A stretch of DNA of 64,000 bases, from positions 2,542,001 through 2,606,000 of the forward strand of contig OU612065.1 in NCBI GenBank assembly GCA_914767715.1, given 5' to 3'. A program made the position numbers and the translations under genes. A model generated the notes under the pieces. That model did not search any database, had not been told where the DNA came from, and was given only the letters and a program-made list of their open reading frames with translations. The number at the start of each line of letters is the position of its first letter. Positions within the stretch are counted from its first letter, which is position 1. Origin of the DNA: Membranipora membranacea. Taxonomy: Eukaryota; Bryozoa; Gymnolaemata; Cheilostomatida; Membraniporidae. Below, piece by piece: positions 29,771 through 59,916 of this stretch.

Positions 29771-30530
29771 GATTTAAGACCTACACTTCTGCCAGATGAT
29801 AAAATTCCTAAACTCTATGGAGCTCAGTATTTTTTTATCGAAACAAACTCAGACAATTACATGCTCCCAAAGGACAAACACAAATAAAATGAGGGTGACT
29901 TTCACAGACAGCAAAATAACCTGTCCGCACAGGTGAAATCTTTTGTCCTAACTGAGATGAGTTAATAGTTTTAAATATGCGCTTGTAGTCTAGTAAATAG
30001 AATAGTATTGATTAGGAAGCATCTTAGCATGGATTTTAATTGCAGTCAAAATTAATGTCTACATAAGAATAATGGAACCACCTAGAGAAGGCTGATAAAA
30101 ATCGAAAAAATGTAACATTGTAACATGGTTAACATTGAAGAAAAATGACACCGTAGCTAAAATTTAATGACAAACAATTTAATAGTAATGAAACTTTGAC
30201 TGCTGCACAAGGCGTCTTATGAGAAAAGCAAAAAAATTGATACGTTTGCACGGAGATCGAGTCTTCCAACCGACAAAAAGCATGAAAATCAGAAAGGAAA
30301 AAAAAACGGAAAAAGGAGCAGCACAGAAATGCTATAACACCAGAACCTTCAACTTCAGAAGTATATATGACAAAATTAATTATGAAAACAGGAATTAGGA
30401 CCCCTAAAGCCACTCTCAACACAGTAGCAATAAAATTCTCTAGCCTGGATAAGTATGTTTATAGAATCCTGTAAAAAGTGGAATACGATAAGATAGAACT
30501 GCTCTCACTGCTCTCAGTCAGTCACGGTAC

Positions 30531-33500
30531 TTATCTAGCTCCGAGTCGAGGATACTCCTCTGGCAGTAAAGTATTAGATCTACAAAGAGGACAACTCCTG
30601 TCTCCCTCTCCAGCTACCCATCTCTTCAAACACTATAAGAACACATTCGAGGTACAATCAAAAAAATTTGATGTAATGGTGACATTATGTGCAAGTTTTT
30701 TTAAACACGTTTTTATGAGAGCCGACCACATTGACAATACATATTAATAGTCGTAAGAGTTGATTTTACAATCTTCTCAAATCAATATGAAAACCTTTAT
30801 CCAATAAACATGTAGACATATCTCAAGCAAACATTGTGCCCAATGTTTGACAGTGTTACTGAATATCAACAGCAATATTCTTACTTTATAATGGAAGGCG
30901 TCATGGCCGCAGTCCAGTTTTTTTCGAGCTTTCTTCGACATCTTCTCAAAACAAATGGAGCACTCCTCACCTCGGGGCTAGGAAAAAAAAGCATTTTTTA
31001 TATTTCCATAAATGCGTCAAGAAAAATTTGACTACTAAGGATTTTTCCATTGCTTTCACCAACTTACACATAAATATTAACAGGAAAAGAAGACAGGAAT
31101 TTTTGACAAATCAGGGAAAGGAACTGCACTGACCTAACAAAGAGAAACTTTACAATGTTAAGCAACATGATTAGCAAAACATATAGTGGATTGAGAGTCA
31201 TATATTTGGTTAGCTCAGTAATACCTACATCATGGTCTGCGTCAGTCAGAGTAAGGTCTTCACACAGTTTGGAGTTGTCTACAGCTGGTTTCTTAGCTTT
31301 AGACTTGAGATATTCAACTGTATTGACTACCGGCCTGTTCTTCAACTCATAAGCACCATGAGCATAAACACACTGCAATATTATAGTAGAGGTACAGGTT
31401 TACAATTACTTAGATACCAATATCCAATAGGGAAAACTCAATTGCATCCGTTGCATTCACAACAACTGCAAGAAAACTACTGCTTGAATATCATTATCTC
31501 CACAATAGGGATATTTTGCCAACATAATGGAGCTCATAGGGCGATGACAAGTAGGGGTAGGAACAAAACTTCCACTCGAAGATATTGTGCTACTTTTTAT
31601 TACTTACTCGTCTATTATTGCACTTGCCCTCCAGGTATCTCTCACATAGCTCCTCTTTAGGTAGCGGTCTCTGCTCAGCTACACCGTGAGCGTATACACA
31701 GCTGCCAGGCTTCATGTGACATTTACCTGTCGTCTGATAGGAAAGGCACAACTCTGTACGATACTTGAGAAGTTTAAGTCTAGCTGGACACAGCTGATTA
31801 TCACAAGGCTCTGCGTGCTCCGGTACAGCCTGAAAACCAAACTTTTACTTGTTAAGTGTCGTCATACAAGCGATGTAAACCAAGAACAGTCTCCTGGTCA
31901 AGCTCAGTCGATTACCGGCAGAAACTAGTCAACAACAATGAGACCATAAATAACAGAAAGGCGTACTAAGTATAAGGTTGGTTATATGCTGTCTTTGTTT
32001 TTCAAAAAAATAAGTTAAAAAATGAATTGGCTTAGCTACAGATTTCTAATTAAGGTTTTCAGATTCTGTCTTGTTGCCAGAGGCTAGTAGTTTTGATTTA
32101 CTGTTGATCATTGAGATACCTCATTCACTCAATGATCAACAATATTGGTAGCGAGAATCACAAAATATTATGATCACAGATGTAGGACACACACACATAC
32201 ACACACACATATATATATATATACATGATATATCCTTGCAATGTGATATGATCATAATATCATGCTTTCGCTCTGTTATATGGAGATATTATAATCCTAC
32301 CCTGGCTCGAGCAGTAAGACTAGCGGGTTTGAGCACATTGCCTTTCTTAGTTAAAAGTCTCTCGGCATCTTTCATCAGTTGCGTCAATGAGATGTTCATG
32401 TCTCCATTTCTTTCATTTCTGACAACTTGTAATACAGCTATCACTTCTGGCCTAGAAAAAAAATCAATCAGAATTTAAATATGATATTATGATATCTACA
32501 CTGTGTAGAATTGCCCTCTAAAATATTTACATCACAATACCTTCATCTCCACTTGGCACAGCATATCAAAATGGTACCAACTCTACCTAGGTTCTTTTGT
32601 CCAGTTATTTACTAAAAATGACACTACTTAGTGACCACCTTGAATGGTGTGTATTGGTTCTAGTTATACCTTGTGAGCTGGTATTTCTCCTGCACAGCTT
32701 CTACCATCTGTTCAAAGTTAGCACCAAATTCTGGCGCTCCTCCATAGGATATCCGATTGAGGGGGACAGTTAGCGGTTTGTTGGCTGTAGTCACAGTGGA
32801 GGCTGGAGTTCGCATCACCTTCTTACCCAGAACTGCCTGCCAATCATCAGCATCTGTACCGACAGCAGCTGTTAGCAAAAAAGATGAACATTCATCATAG
32901 ATAAGGTAAGCTTCACCAGGCTGCTGAATCAAGGAGTTACTTCCAACTCGACGATCGCTGTTAGCCGTGCCTGTGAATATTATGAGACAACCAAAAGCTG
33001 GGAAGTCATTAGTGTAATATAATACCTGGGTAAGATATTACCATATATGACATGACAACTTCTGAATTATTTATAATAAAATAGCTTACTAGCAGGTGAG
33101 ACAGACATATCAGCTGGTATCCAGTGCGGTATTTAGGCAGAGCACAGCATGAGGCTAATTTGATCATGGGCCCTGTATCAAATTTCAACATATGGCATGG
33201 TTTTTTCGTAACTACGTCAGGACTCTCAGCACTAGAACTCAAGGCCTCATTTTGAGATAAACTGTAGCCTGTTATCAGACAAAACAATAATAGTGCGTAT
33301 CTGAATATGTGTAAGACACTGGCTGATTCACAGATCTGTGCTTACTAGCATGTGATTAATCTGCCAAACATGAATCTAATGAAGCGAAACTACGGTGTTC
33401 TTGTCACATTTGGTGATTACTTCCTTCTTTTTTACAAATCAAAGAATGTCTATAAAGTTTAATGTCTTATAGCACATTTGCCTATTATAATAAGTGTATT

Positions 33501-36440
33501 CACTTGATAAAAAAATGATTGCCAATTTATGAATGCCTGGGTTACAACTCACCAATCTGAGACCACTTCTGAGGTTTCTTTTGATTATTTGAGATATCAT
33601 CTATAGTGTCCAGTCCCATCGGTCCTGAGATCGAGGGATCGGGCAAACTTGAACCTGAAACAAAGACATATCCGTAATATTAAACTGATACTGAAAACAG
33701 AACTCAACTATAATCCCTAAGATAAGTAGGGAGCAGGACTCAAGGTCACTTGCACACCCCCACCACTCCTAAGGGAGTCTACAAAATCACATAAACAAAG
33801 AGTAATAAATAAACTTGTAGCAATATTCCAATACAGATTAGCAATCATCACGCTATACCGTAGGATTACAACAGCAACCAAACATGTAAATCTAAATAAA
33901 GAAACAGCTGACATGGATCAAAGAATTTACGATGAATCTGTCTCAACATCTCTGACACTACCAGCATAACAATTTATCCACAATTCGAAGATAACTTAAA
34001 ACAGCTTTTGTACCTGCTTGTGACGAAGGTGGAGAGCTGTTGGCTGGGGGAGCACCTCTGGGTATAACATCTGGTGGTTTGGATGTGGAGCTTGGAGATG
34101 GGCCTCCTGTCATGGATGGCTGATTGTGGACGTACGAGTGGTTATGACTGAGGTGATGGACTGGGGTGTTACTGTCAGGCAGGTCCATCTGTGTATGAGG
34201 ACCGTCTATACTTATCATCCTGAGTATTTCTTCACTACGTGTTTGCTCTATGTCTAAGTCATTGAACTGTGCAGTTGGGGGTGTTGGGTTGGGTCGATTA
34301 GAGCCGATAGGGCCAGCCTGGGGCATGCTAAAAATCTGTGAGGCAGTGGCAATTGGAGCAGAAAATCTGTGAGAATTAGAATCCTACAATGAGGCAAAAA
34401 AATGTGAACGTCATTAGGATAGTGTCGCCATCTACCACAACAACTTACAAGTAGTTTATCAATCACCCCAAAATCGGATTAGCAACACAGCTTAGCTCTC
34501 TAACAAAAATATCAGTCTACAGTACATGACTATTAAATTATGTAGATGGCTCCATACTAGTTAATGACAAAATTCTCGGGGAAAACATGATTCACAGAGA
34601 AGCTACTAGAAGTGGCTAGTAGACCAGTTGAACGCTTGCAAGAGGAAGTTGTATTGAGGTGATTACCTCATGGCTGCTATTTCTTGGGAATATATAAGCA
34701 CCAGGAGTGGCTGGAGTAAAACGATTCATATCACCATTCATCATAACACCTCCATCTGCTAGCCATAAGTTTGGGAAAATAGAACGAAAAGCCTTTTTAT
34801 AATACCATAGGGTCGCAGCAGTACTAAAGGTCCTCTTAATTATGTATCTGATGCAAAGAGTAAAGAAACAAGAACTACATATTCATGCGGAGATCAGTTG
34901 AGAGCAATCTAACTATTGCATGGAAGCCTCAAATTGACATATACAACTTCAGACATTTGGGCAGAAAAACAAAATGTTTTTGAGCTTCATGGAAAGCTAA
35001 ATCTGTCATACATCCTGAAACATCATTTCAAATGCATAATACAAAGACCTTATGACCGAGCTGTTAATATGGGCGACTCAAGTGACTAACAGTCATCATA
35101 AAGTATCAGTTCAATTGACTTGACGGATTTTTACAACCTTGCCATGGTTATAACAACACTAATCTTACCTGATCCAAACATGCTATGTGAAGAAAAAGCA
35201 GAAATATCTCTGGACAGATTAGGCATGAGAAGCGGATGAGCTCGTGGGTTTCCCGGAATGGTTGGAGTTACAGGGCCTAATCTGTAGTTGTCTAAATCTA
35301 CTTCTTTGTCCTCTATAAGCGGTAAATCATTCAGCTCATGTCCATCACCTAGAGCTTGTAAATTGAATTTAAAAATTTCCTGCAAAATGTAGAGATAATG
35401 ATGAGTCATGAGAATGTACATTCCCGCACATATCGACATATATTTCACAATCTCGTAGCTGCAATAATGGCAGCTACATGACTGTGAAATCGAGTCCTCA
35501 TTAGAACTCTGTACAGGGTGTGAGTTGAGAAAATCCTAGGTGACAGCAATAGTAAACTATTTTTAATATTTATTCCTAATTACCTTTAATTTGTAACTTG
35601 TAATGATTTATCAAGATTTAAGGTTTGAAGTAAGGAATTGCAAAACAGGCATTGTCACTGATCGCAATACATCTACATGATTTATTCCATATGACACATT
35701 GCTCAACAGCAGTCTGTAGAAGACTGACACCTACTTTATCCTCAACAGCTAGGATAAACCAAACTTACCTGTGCCTTGCGCTGAAGTTGCTCAGTGATAA
35801 AAGTGTGATTTTGAAAATCAAGCTGTAATTGCCTCAATTTATCAGCATTGTAACTGTACAAATGTAGCTTGTTGGATGTCTCTTTTTCTAAATCTTTGAG
35901 TTTCATATTGAGGGTATGTATATATTGGTCCTTACGCAGTGTTAATAACGCCCTCTACAATCAAAGAATATCAGCTTTATCCACATACCTTAGATGGTTT
36001 AAGTGAATTCAGTTGGATACTTGTGACACAATAAACCATTAGTAAGGCCAGACATGATCTGACTGCAGTTCATTTGGTGGAAACTATTAACAATATGGAG
36101 CAAATCAACCTGTCAAGGCCCTCAATCATCATAATCAAATTGAAGTTATGACAACTATCTAATGGAGGCTTAGGTGTTGATGGATTCAGTTTATCAGTTG
36201 TTTACAAATGATAACAGAAGGGTGATGGCAGCATTCCGGCATCCTACATTATGACCCATCAGATTTTTCCTTTTCATTACCACATTGAAATGAGTGGCAG
36301 TTTTAATGAAGGTGGTGGACTTATTTAAAAAAAACTTGTTACCTATCATGACCTACCTCTGCTTTATAAGCTCTCGTTTTGTAGTAAAAAACATCATGAA
36401 CTTCATTGTCGGTCTGTGTGAATACCTCCTTACATGCCAT
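30531..36440 (-). CDS. Coiled-coil, double CCCH zinc-finger, RING-H2 protein (12 exons, 684 aa), putative RNA-binding E3 ubiquitin ligase
   Basis: Exons in transcript order: 36440-36357, 35954-35769, 35379-35169, 34755-34667, 34383-34014, 33654-33553, 32970-32670, 32451-32301, 31829-31608, 31372-31229, 30977-30885, 30632-30531 (TAA). All phases chain. The start chosen is MACKEVFTQTDNEV; its exon has an acceptor upstream, so a 5' UTR intron or more coding may exist. Residues 29-90 form a coiled coil; 160-340 are Pro/Ser-rich and disordered. CCCH finger 1 spans about 526-546 (CLSYQTTGKC to SCVYAH, C-x8-C-x6-C-x3-H). Finger 2 spans about 560-577 (C-x7-C-x4-C-x3-H) and crosses an exon junction. 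The RING-H2 starts at about 626 (CSICFEK, LDCGHDAFHYKCLKRW, SCPLCRS). The tail TLLPEEYPRLGAR recalls DZIP3-type RING ends, from memory. Expected role: ubiquitin transfer by a protein that also binds AU-rich RNA. The exact family is not recognised. Confidence 0.85.
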
Positions 36441-36609
36441 GATGTCAGTCAGGTTCAGCTCACAACCTGTAAATAAAAAAAGAGTGTGTCATTTCTCAAG
36501 AGATTGATCATTTCTTTGTTGCTCTAAGACATTTCTGGTACTCCATGTTTTGATTTCCGGGGTAAGCCTAATTCCCAAATCAAGTTTTAAAGGCTAGAGG
36601 AAAGTGGGC

Positions 36610-36760
36610 TCATCAATTATCGGTTTTGATATCCTTCTCAGCTGGGTTGATTGATCCAGGACGGCCAAATCAGGTAGTACAATCATAGGATACCAATAAG
36701 AATCGCACTCAGGTACTTTTGTGAACAAGTCACACACGCTCTAGCCACTGACGCTTACAA
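36610..36760 (-). repeat. tRNA-derived SINE-like retroposon fragment
   Basis: Read on the minus strand, GTCAGTGGCTAGAGCGTG (about 36752-36735) matches a Pol III box A. GAGTGCGATTCTTATT (about 36711-36696) matches a box B at tRNA-like spacing. The downstream part, towards 36610, is an unrelated body. The tRNA fold is incomplete, so it is not a functional tRNA. Confidence 0.5.
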
Positions 36761-38662
36761 CAATATGATCAAATTTACTACCGAGAGGTTCTGAAAGGTG
36801 AGTCGAGTACCAGACAAAACTTATGTGGTGAGAAATGGCCAAAAGCTAATAGCTAAAAAAGGCGGAACAATAGGGACTGGTAACGTGACTATTTCTAGCA
36901 ATTGACTGGCAGCAGCAAACACTTCAGTTATTATCAATGTTTGTATCCCACCAACTTAGGCCTTCTACAAATGAATAAAGAAGCCATTAATTGTTTAAGA
37001 TATTTTACTCTTAGTTTTAAGATGTCTACTTTGTGGAAGGGATTTGTTACACAAAATCTGTTCTTTGCTCATTGAAAGGTTGTTAGTGGGACTACAGTAC
37101 AACCAATTCATTGGTACAACGACACTTCCATGAAGAATGAATGGATCGAACAACAATGAATACATGAGACTGAAAGAGGTAATTCACCACCCCATGAGAT
37201 TTACAAATATATAAAAACATTTAATATGCCCCTAGCCTAACCAAGGAGTTAGAGCCTTGGTCTAACCGCCAAGGTAGGTGTCATACCATACCTGACAAGT
37301 CTCCCTTTTTGGTAGGGAGCCTCCCAGTTTTTAGGGGTATTTTCCACCTCCTCTATATCTCCCTATTTCCTCCCTTTTTTCAGCTTCCTTCACCCAGACG
37401 ACTTTTTAAGCTTCTCGTTGCAAGAAAAACTATGTTTTCCTACCCCCACAGTAGAGTACATATACCTATATATAATTGTCTATTAACATACTATCTCTCC
37501 TTGTTCATATAAAGTGCAACAATATAATTTGTGAAATCAGGTAAAATTACTCATTTCATAATACGAACGCTCTAGTTTTGGCTCAAAATAAATAACAAGG
37601 GCCAAATTACACCTTCACTGCTGGACATGCAGAGTGGTACTCCGGGTCAGGAGTTCGTCCGCGGAGACCTCCTGATTTCTGGGTCTACCAACTTGTCATG
37701 TATGTGTCAAACTCCTCGGCCTAACCTGGTACAGGCATATTTGGTTTTGGAAAAGTAAAAACAATTATTAATTGATATATATAATAATAAAATGTGTTTT
37801 TTCATCATCATACATAGCCTATCTATTATTATCTATTCTCTATCTTATCTATCTATGTTTTAATTAAATCCGATATCGGATGTTACAAGTTGGTGTCAAA
37901 TACATTCAAGCATACACTACTTAGACCATCGGTCATCCACCCTTGGAATCTGAGATAATCTACAAAGCATCAAAAGACTCTTCCTCTCTTACCTGGACAG
38001 GTGGTTTAGATATTGTCAACAAAGAAAAGACACATTTGTCATTGTTGTGACTTGTTTGAGAAGAAAGGAATCCGCGTGTGACGACAACAAATTACACTGA
38101 CTGAGTCGCTACTTTCCGAGTATTAGATGTGATTGGTGCATAGATTAGAGCCCGAAATATAGTTAGTTGTAGGGCGGTTTAGAAGCCTGATTCAACTATG
38201 TGGAGATGGTCCGATTTAGGTCGACCTAGGAAGTAAGTGTAGAAGCTAGGGCCAATATTCACATGGTGAATTTCACTTGTCTACTTGGACACTTCAAGCA
38301 GCCTACATACTACTTTAAAATTGCAATATTTTGGCAAGTTTCTGCATTTTTCACATGAAGGTAAGGCTCACAATCAGAAATGGTTGTTAAACTCTCAGCA
38401 ATGAGTTCTCCTTGTTTCAAGTAACAACCAGCCCTGAGGTAGCCAACAAAGATGAATCAATGAAAAGTTACAGTAGAGTACGAGTAGTAGAAGAAAGAAA
38501 CTTAAAGCTAAGAATAGTTAAGTTAGTAGTGTAGTCTCTATTACTATCAAGGTGGTTACCAAAAGTTAGTATATGTAGTTGGTATCAGAAGAGGCATACT
38601 ACTCAACTACTTCATGTCAGATAATATTATTTATTACTCATTACTCTCATGTGTGTGAGTTG

Positions 38663-38703
38663 GTGCCCTTTGACTGGTCTGAATCAGACCGGTCAAGGGG
38701 CAC
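38663..38703. repeat. Inverted repeat with 20-bp arms and 1-base centre
   Basis: GTGCCCTTTGACTGGTCTGA is followed after one base by its reverse complement with two mismatches. The result is a strong potential cruciform. No flanking direct repeat is visible, unlike the micro-palindromes listed elsewhere. Confidence 0.65.
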
Positions 38704-39200
38704 AATACTAGTTTTGCCACGGCCCACTAGATAAGATAGATCCTAGGAGAAGAAAGACTACACAACATAGGGTTAGACCTGTCCTATGAATTTAGTTTGA
38801 TACAACAATCGTAACAATCACTCACTTTATCACACTATAGAGAGTGATGAAGTGAGTGAACTCTATTTAATCAGTAATTGAGCAAGTCAATTTAAACATA
38901 GCAGGTGGTTGGAACCAACTTCTTGAGTGAATGATATTGGTGTTGGCCGCTAATTCAAAGATAGCATCCGAAATAAAGGCACAATCTTGAATGCTTAAGT
39001 GACTCATATGACTTTGTTAAATCCGTACTTATATATTCCACGCAGGCCCGTAGTTCTAGGGAGGCACTTTATAAAGGAAAGATGCATGTGCTCACACGGT
39101 GAGAGTGCAGTTCCATTTCTTTTGTACTCGGGGAATAAATGATCACATTATGCAATTATTGTTTTGTGAAGTTGGCAGTAACAGTCAGTCTAATTTATCA

Positions 39201-39284
39201 CTCGTGATCATAGGCTTAATAATATTACTAAGTTATTAAGTTATATTATTAAGTTATTATTATTATTAAGTCTATGCTCGTGAT
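39201..39284. mobile_element. 68-bp mini-element with inverted ends and 8-bp target duplication
   Basis: The body 39209-39276 begins CATAGGCTTAATAATA and ends TATTATTAAGTCTATG, which are inverted copies with one mismatch. CTCGTGAT occurs on both sides (39201-39208 and 39277-39284), and the next two bases (CA) also match. The interior is TTA/AAT-rich. Ends match the palindrome at 16176-16205. This is one of the smallest insertion-like units in the window and encodes nothing. Confidence 0.7.
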
Positions 39285-39988
39285 CAGTCTGTTGTGAGTT
39301 GCAGGGTCCTAATCAGCTGTCAAGTGGTTACCGAGAGCCAGTCTCCTGTTCTGTTCATTAGAGTATCATTGGAAATGCACCTTTTATGGCATTTGGCATT
39401 AGATGGTATATTTTGGACAGCTGTTCTTGCCTTCCAGTCAGCATGTTGAATGACATCGTGTCATAGAGACTGTTAATTTTTTCGTTCCAAACAGCCTCTC
39501 TTTGCTGGAAGGGCCTTGTGACGGGTAGTATCCTATCCTCTTACCAACGTTCGACACGACTGGTAAATAATCATCATGATCATGACTTTGACACGAATTA
39601 GATGACGTTGAATGAATTTTTAAATTGATTTGAAATCACAAACCACTCACTATATCCCGGTCTGCTTAACATCTAAAAACTTTCAGAAGAAACATTTCTG
39701 TTAGAAATTCTGGTCATACGATTAATTGTAGCTCATGCCATGACCCAGTAGAGTACTGCAGAGGTCGTCTCTCTACTGGATACATTTGATTTATGTATGG
39801 TTATTAATTACCATAATCCCTCAACTGAAGTACATGTTTGAGGTTAACATGGAATGTCTGGATGAAGCTGTGTTTACTGCTGTCCCTGAATATTCATTTG
39901 TTACCAACACCTGATTTCCATGTCTTTTTGCAGGTGATACTGAGCAGAAAAAGACTCTTTTAATCTGTAATACAAAAAACCTGCAACG

Positions 39989-58344
<18,356 letters not shown>

Positions 58345-59916
58345 GTGTTGATGCTGTTGCTGTCAGCGATCTGATTATTTTGTCAGATCACTGCATGAAC
58401 CCCCAGGATAACTGTCACTTTCAAAAATAGTAGTCCATAATGTTAAAGAATTATAACATGGATATTGTTAGTTTGCACAATTTTTTATGATGATTTTTCC
58501 AATAGTTTATTTCAGTAAAACCAAGGAGTACTTTTACTCCTTGGTAAAACCTCTTTGAATGAAATGAATGTGTTATGTCTGAAATAGTGGCAACTAGGAG
58601 CCAAGTTTACTATTTGAGACAATTAACAAATAATAGGAGAGAGTATCTGTTGTATCTGAGATAACTTGTGGTGCTTTTCTAATGGCTTTGTTACGTTGTC
58701 GTCAGCATGCTTTCTCGAATTTCCATTCATAGGCCAAGATTTTGAACACGGTTATGCTTGTTTTAAAAGTGTTTCTTTGACCTGATATTATTTCTACTTT
58801 TTTTTAGATTTTTATAGATAGATTATACTACTCAGTCAGCTCAATTTTATTCTATCAATATAGTCAACATATTATAACAAAATACCACCACTATGACCAT
58901 CCTAGCAAGGAGTCAGATCCCTTGATCCCAGTGTCTGACTCTGAGATCACATTTGTCAATCAGTTTTCGAAATGTCTCACACCAGAAAGTCAACTGCTGG
59001 ATTTGTATAATGCTGTAACTCTGAGTATTTGCAGCATTTGAAGATTAAAATCTGATTTCATACCCAGCTCATTATATACTATAACACAAACGTCATACAA
59101 CTTCCCATTGTTAGCTCATAGCTCCTATAATAAAACCACTTAGATGGTTGCTTGATGACCCTGGCTGGGAATTGCCAATCCAGCCAACAGACTTGATGGG
59201 CAGTGGACTGCTGGTATTCTCTGTATAATTCATGAGTTTTGTAATGACTACATAGCACCGTTTGTGAGTCATTTGAGCACAAAACAGTTGGCTGCCTAGA
59301 GCCTTCCTTTGTGTCATATTTGTCTGCGGTTAGAAAACTAGTAATTCGAAAGGAATCCCAAACTAACTCAGTGGGCGGAGACTTGCATTAGAGGCCTTTA
59401 TGCCGATTGGCTACATGTGGGCGGCAAGCAGAAGTCAGAAATTGTGAGAAGTGTACAACAGTTGAATAGGAGGGAATAGAGAATCATAGTTGGCTTATGT
59501 TCAGGCTACAGTGAAGAGCACATAACTGTTTTATAGGAACAGTCTACATACCCTGTGTTCTTTGGCATATGGCTACAGTGTCTTGACAGAAATAAATATC
59601 AGATAGAACTCATTTGTTATCTATAGTATAGTGTTCATATTCCTGTCTGTAGTGTTTCTGTCTGACTCTGTAGCTCTTTAGTCTAGTTGCAAGTTCTAGC
59701 AGCATGCTAATAATGTCATGAGCTGAAGCAGTGCTGCTGGAATACACACATACAATACATACCCAGTGAGGAGCAGGCATCATTGCTAACTAACCTAATA
59801 ATCTACTCTACTCACTGACAGACACATATTACCAAAATCATATATATATGTATATATATGTAAAAGCATTATACATACATTACTTACTGCAGTAACAGAA
59901 GAAGATACAACTAAAA
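58345..59916. other. Intergenic region between LIM gene and Ig-domain gene
   Basis: About 1.57 kb, covering the LIM gene 3' UTR on the left and the promoter of the Ig gene on the right. The 3' UTR side holds the palindrome at 58521-58544. TA-rich simple repeats lie at 59840-59862, just upstream of the Ig gene start. No further exon is supported. Confidence 0.55.
58515..58551. repeat. 24-bp palindrome with 8-bp direct repeats, in the probable 3' UTR of the LIM gene
   Basis: CCAAGGAGTACT and its inverted partner (58521-58544) are overlapped at both ends by GTAAAACC (58515-58522 and 58544-58551). If transcribed it would form a stem-loop about 180 nt after the LIM gene stop. Confidence 0.55.

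Larger units (their letters stand above)
36441..39988. other. Divergent intergenic region between CCCH-RING gene and LIM gene
   Basis: About 3.5 kb, presumably holding promoters in both directions. It contains a tRNA-derived SINE-like piece (36610-36760, minus), an imperfect 20-bp-arm inverted repeat at 38663-38703, and a smaller one at about 38816-38855. It also holds the 68-bp terminal-repeat mini-element at 39209-39276. No convincing exon was found apart from the LIM start at its right edge. Confidence 0.55.

Noticed and set aside
30129-30422. Minus frame starting with a hydrophobic stretch, considered as a signal-peptide exon
   Set aside because: It has no ATG in frame (it starts at TTG) and its donor phase does not fit the following exons. 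The 16-codon exon at 29723-29770 fits better.
32103-32140. 13-bp-arm inverted repeat considered as another micro-palindrome insertion
   Set aside because: It has no flanking direct repeat and a long loop, so it is not distinguishable from a chance inverted repeat in AT-rich DNA.
35447-35498. Inverted repeats GTAGCTGC/GCAGCTAC nested in TTTCACA/TGTGAAA
   Set aside because: The imperfect nested hairpin has no flanking duplication and lies in an intron. It was kept out of the micro-palindrome set.
36294-36476. Plus frame opposite the first coding exon of the CCCH-RING gene
   Set aside because: It is antisense to a phase-consistent exon and has low-complexity content.
59079-59317. Two overlapping minus frames of 67-68 codons
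   Set aside because: They lie in an intergenic region with no splice partners and no recognisable domain.
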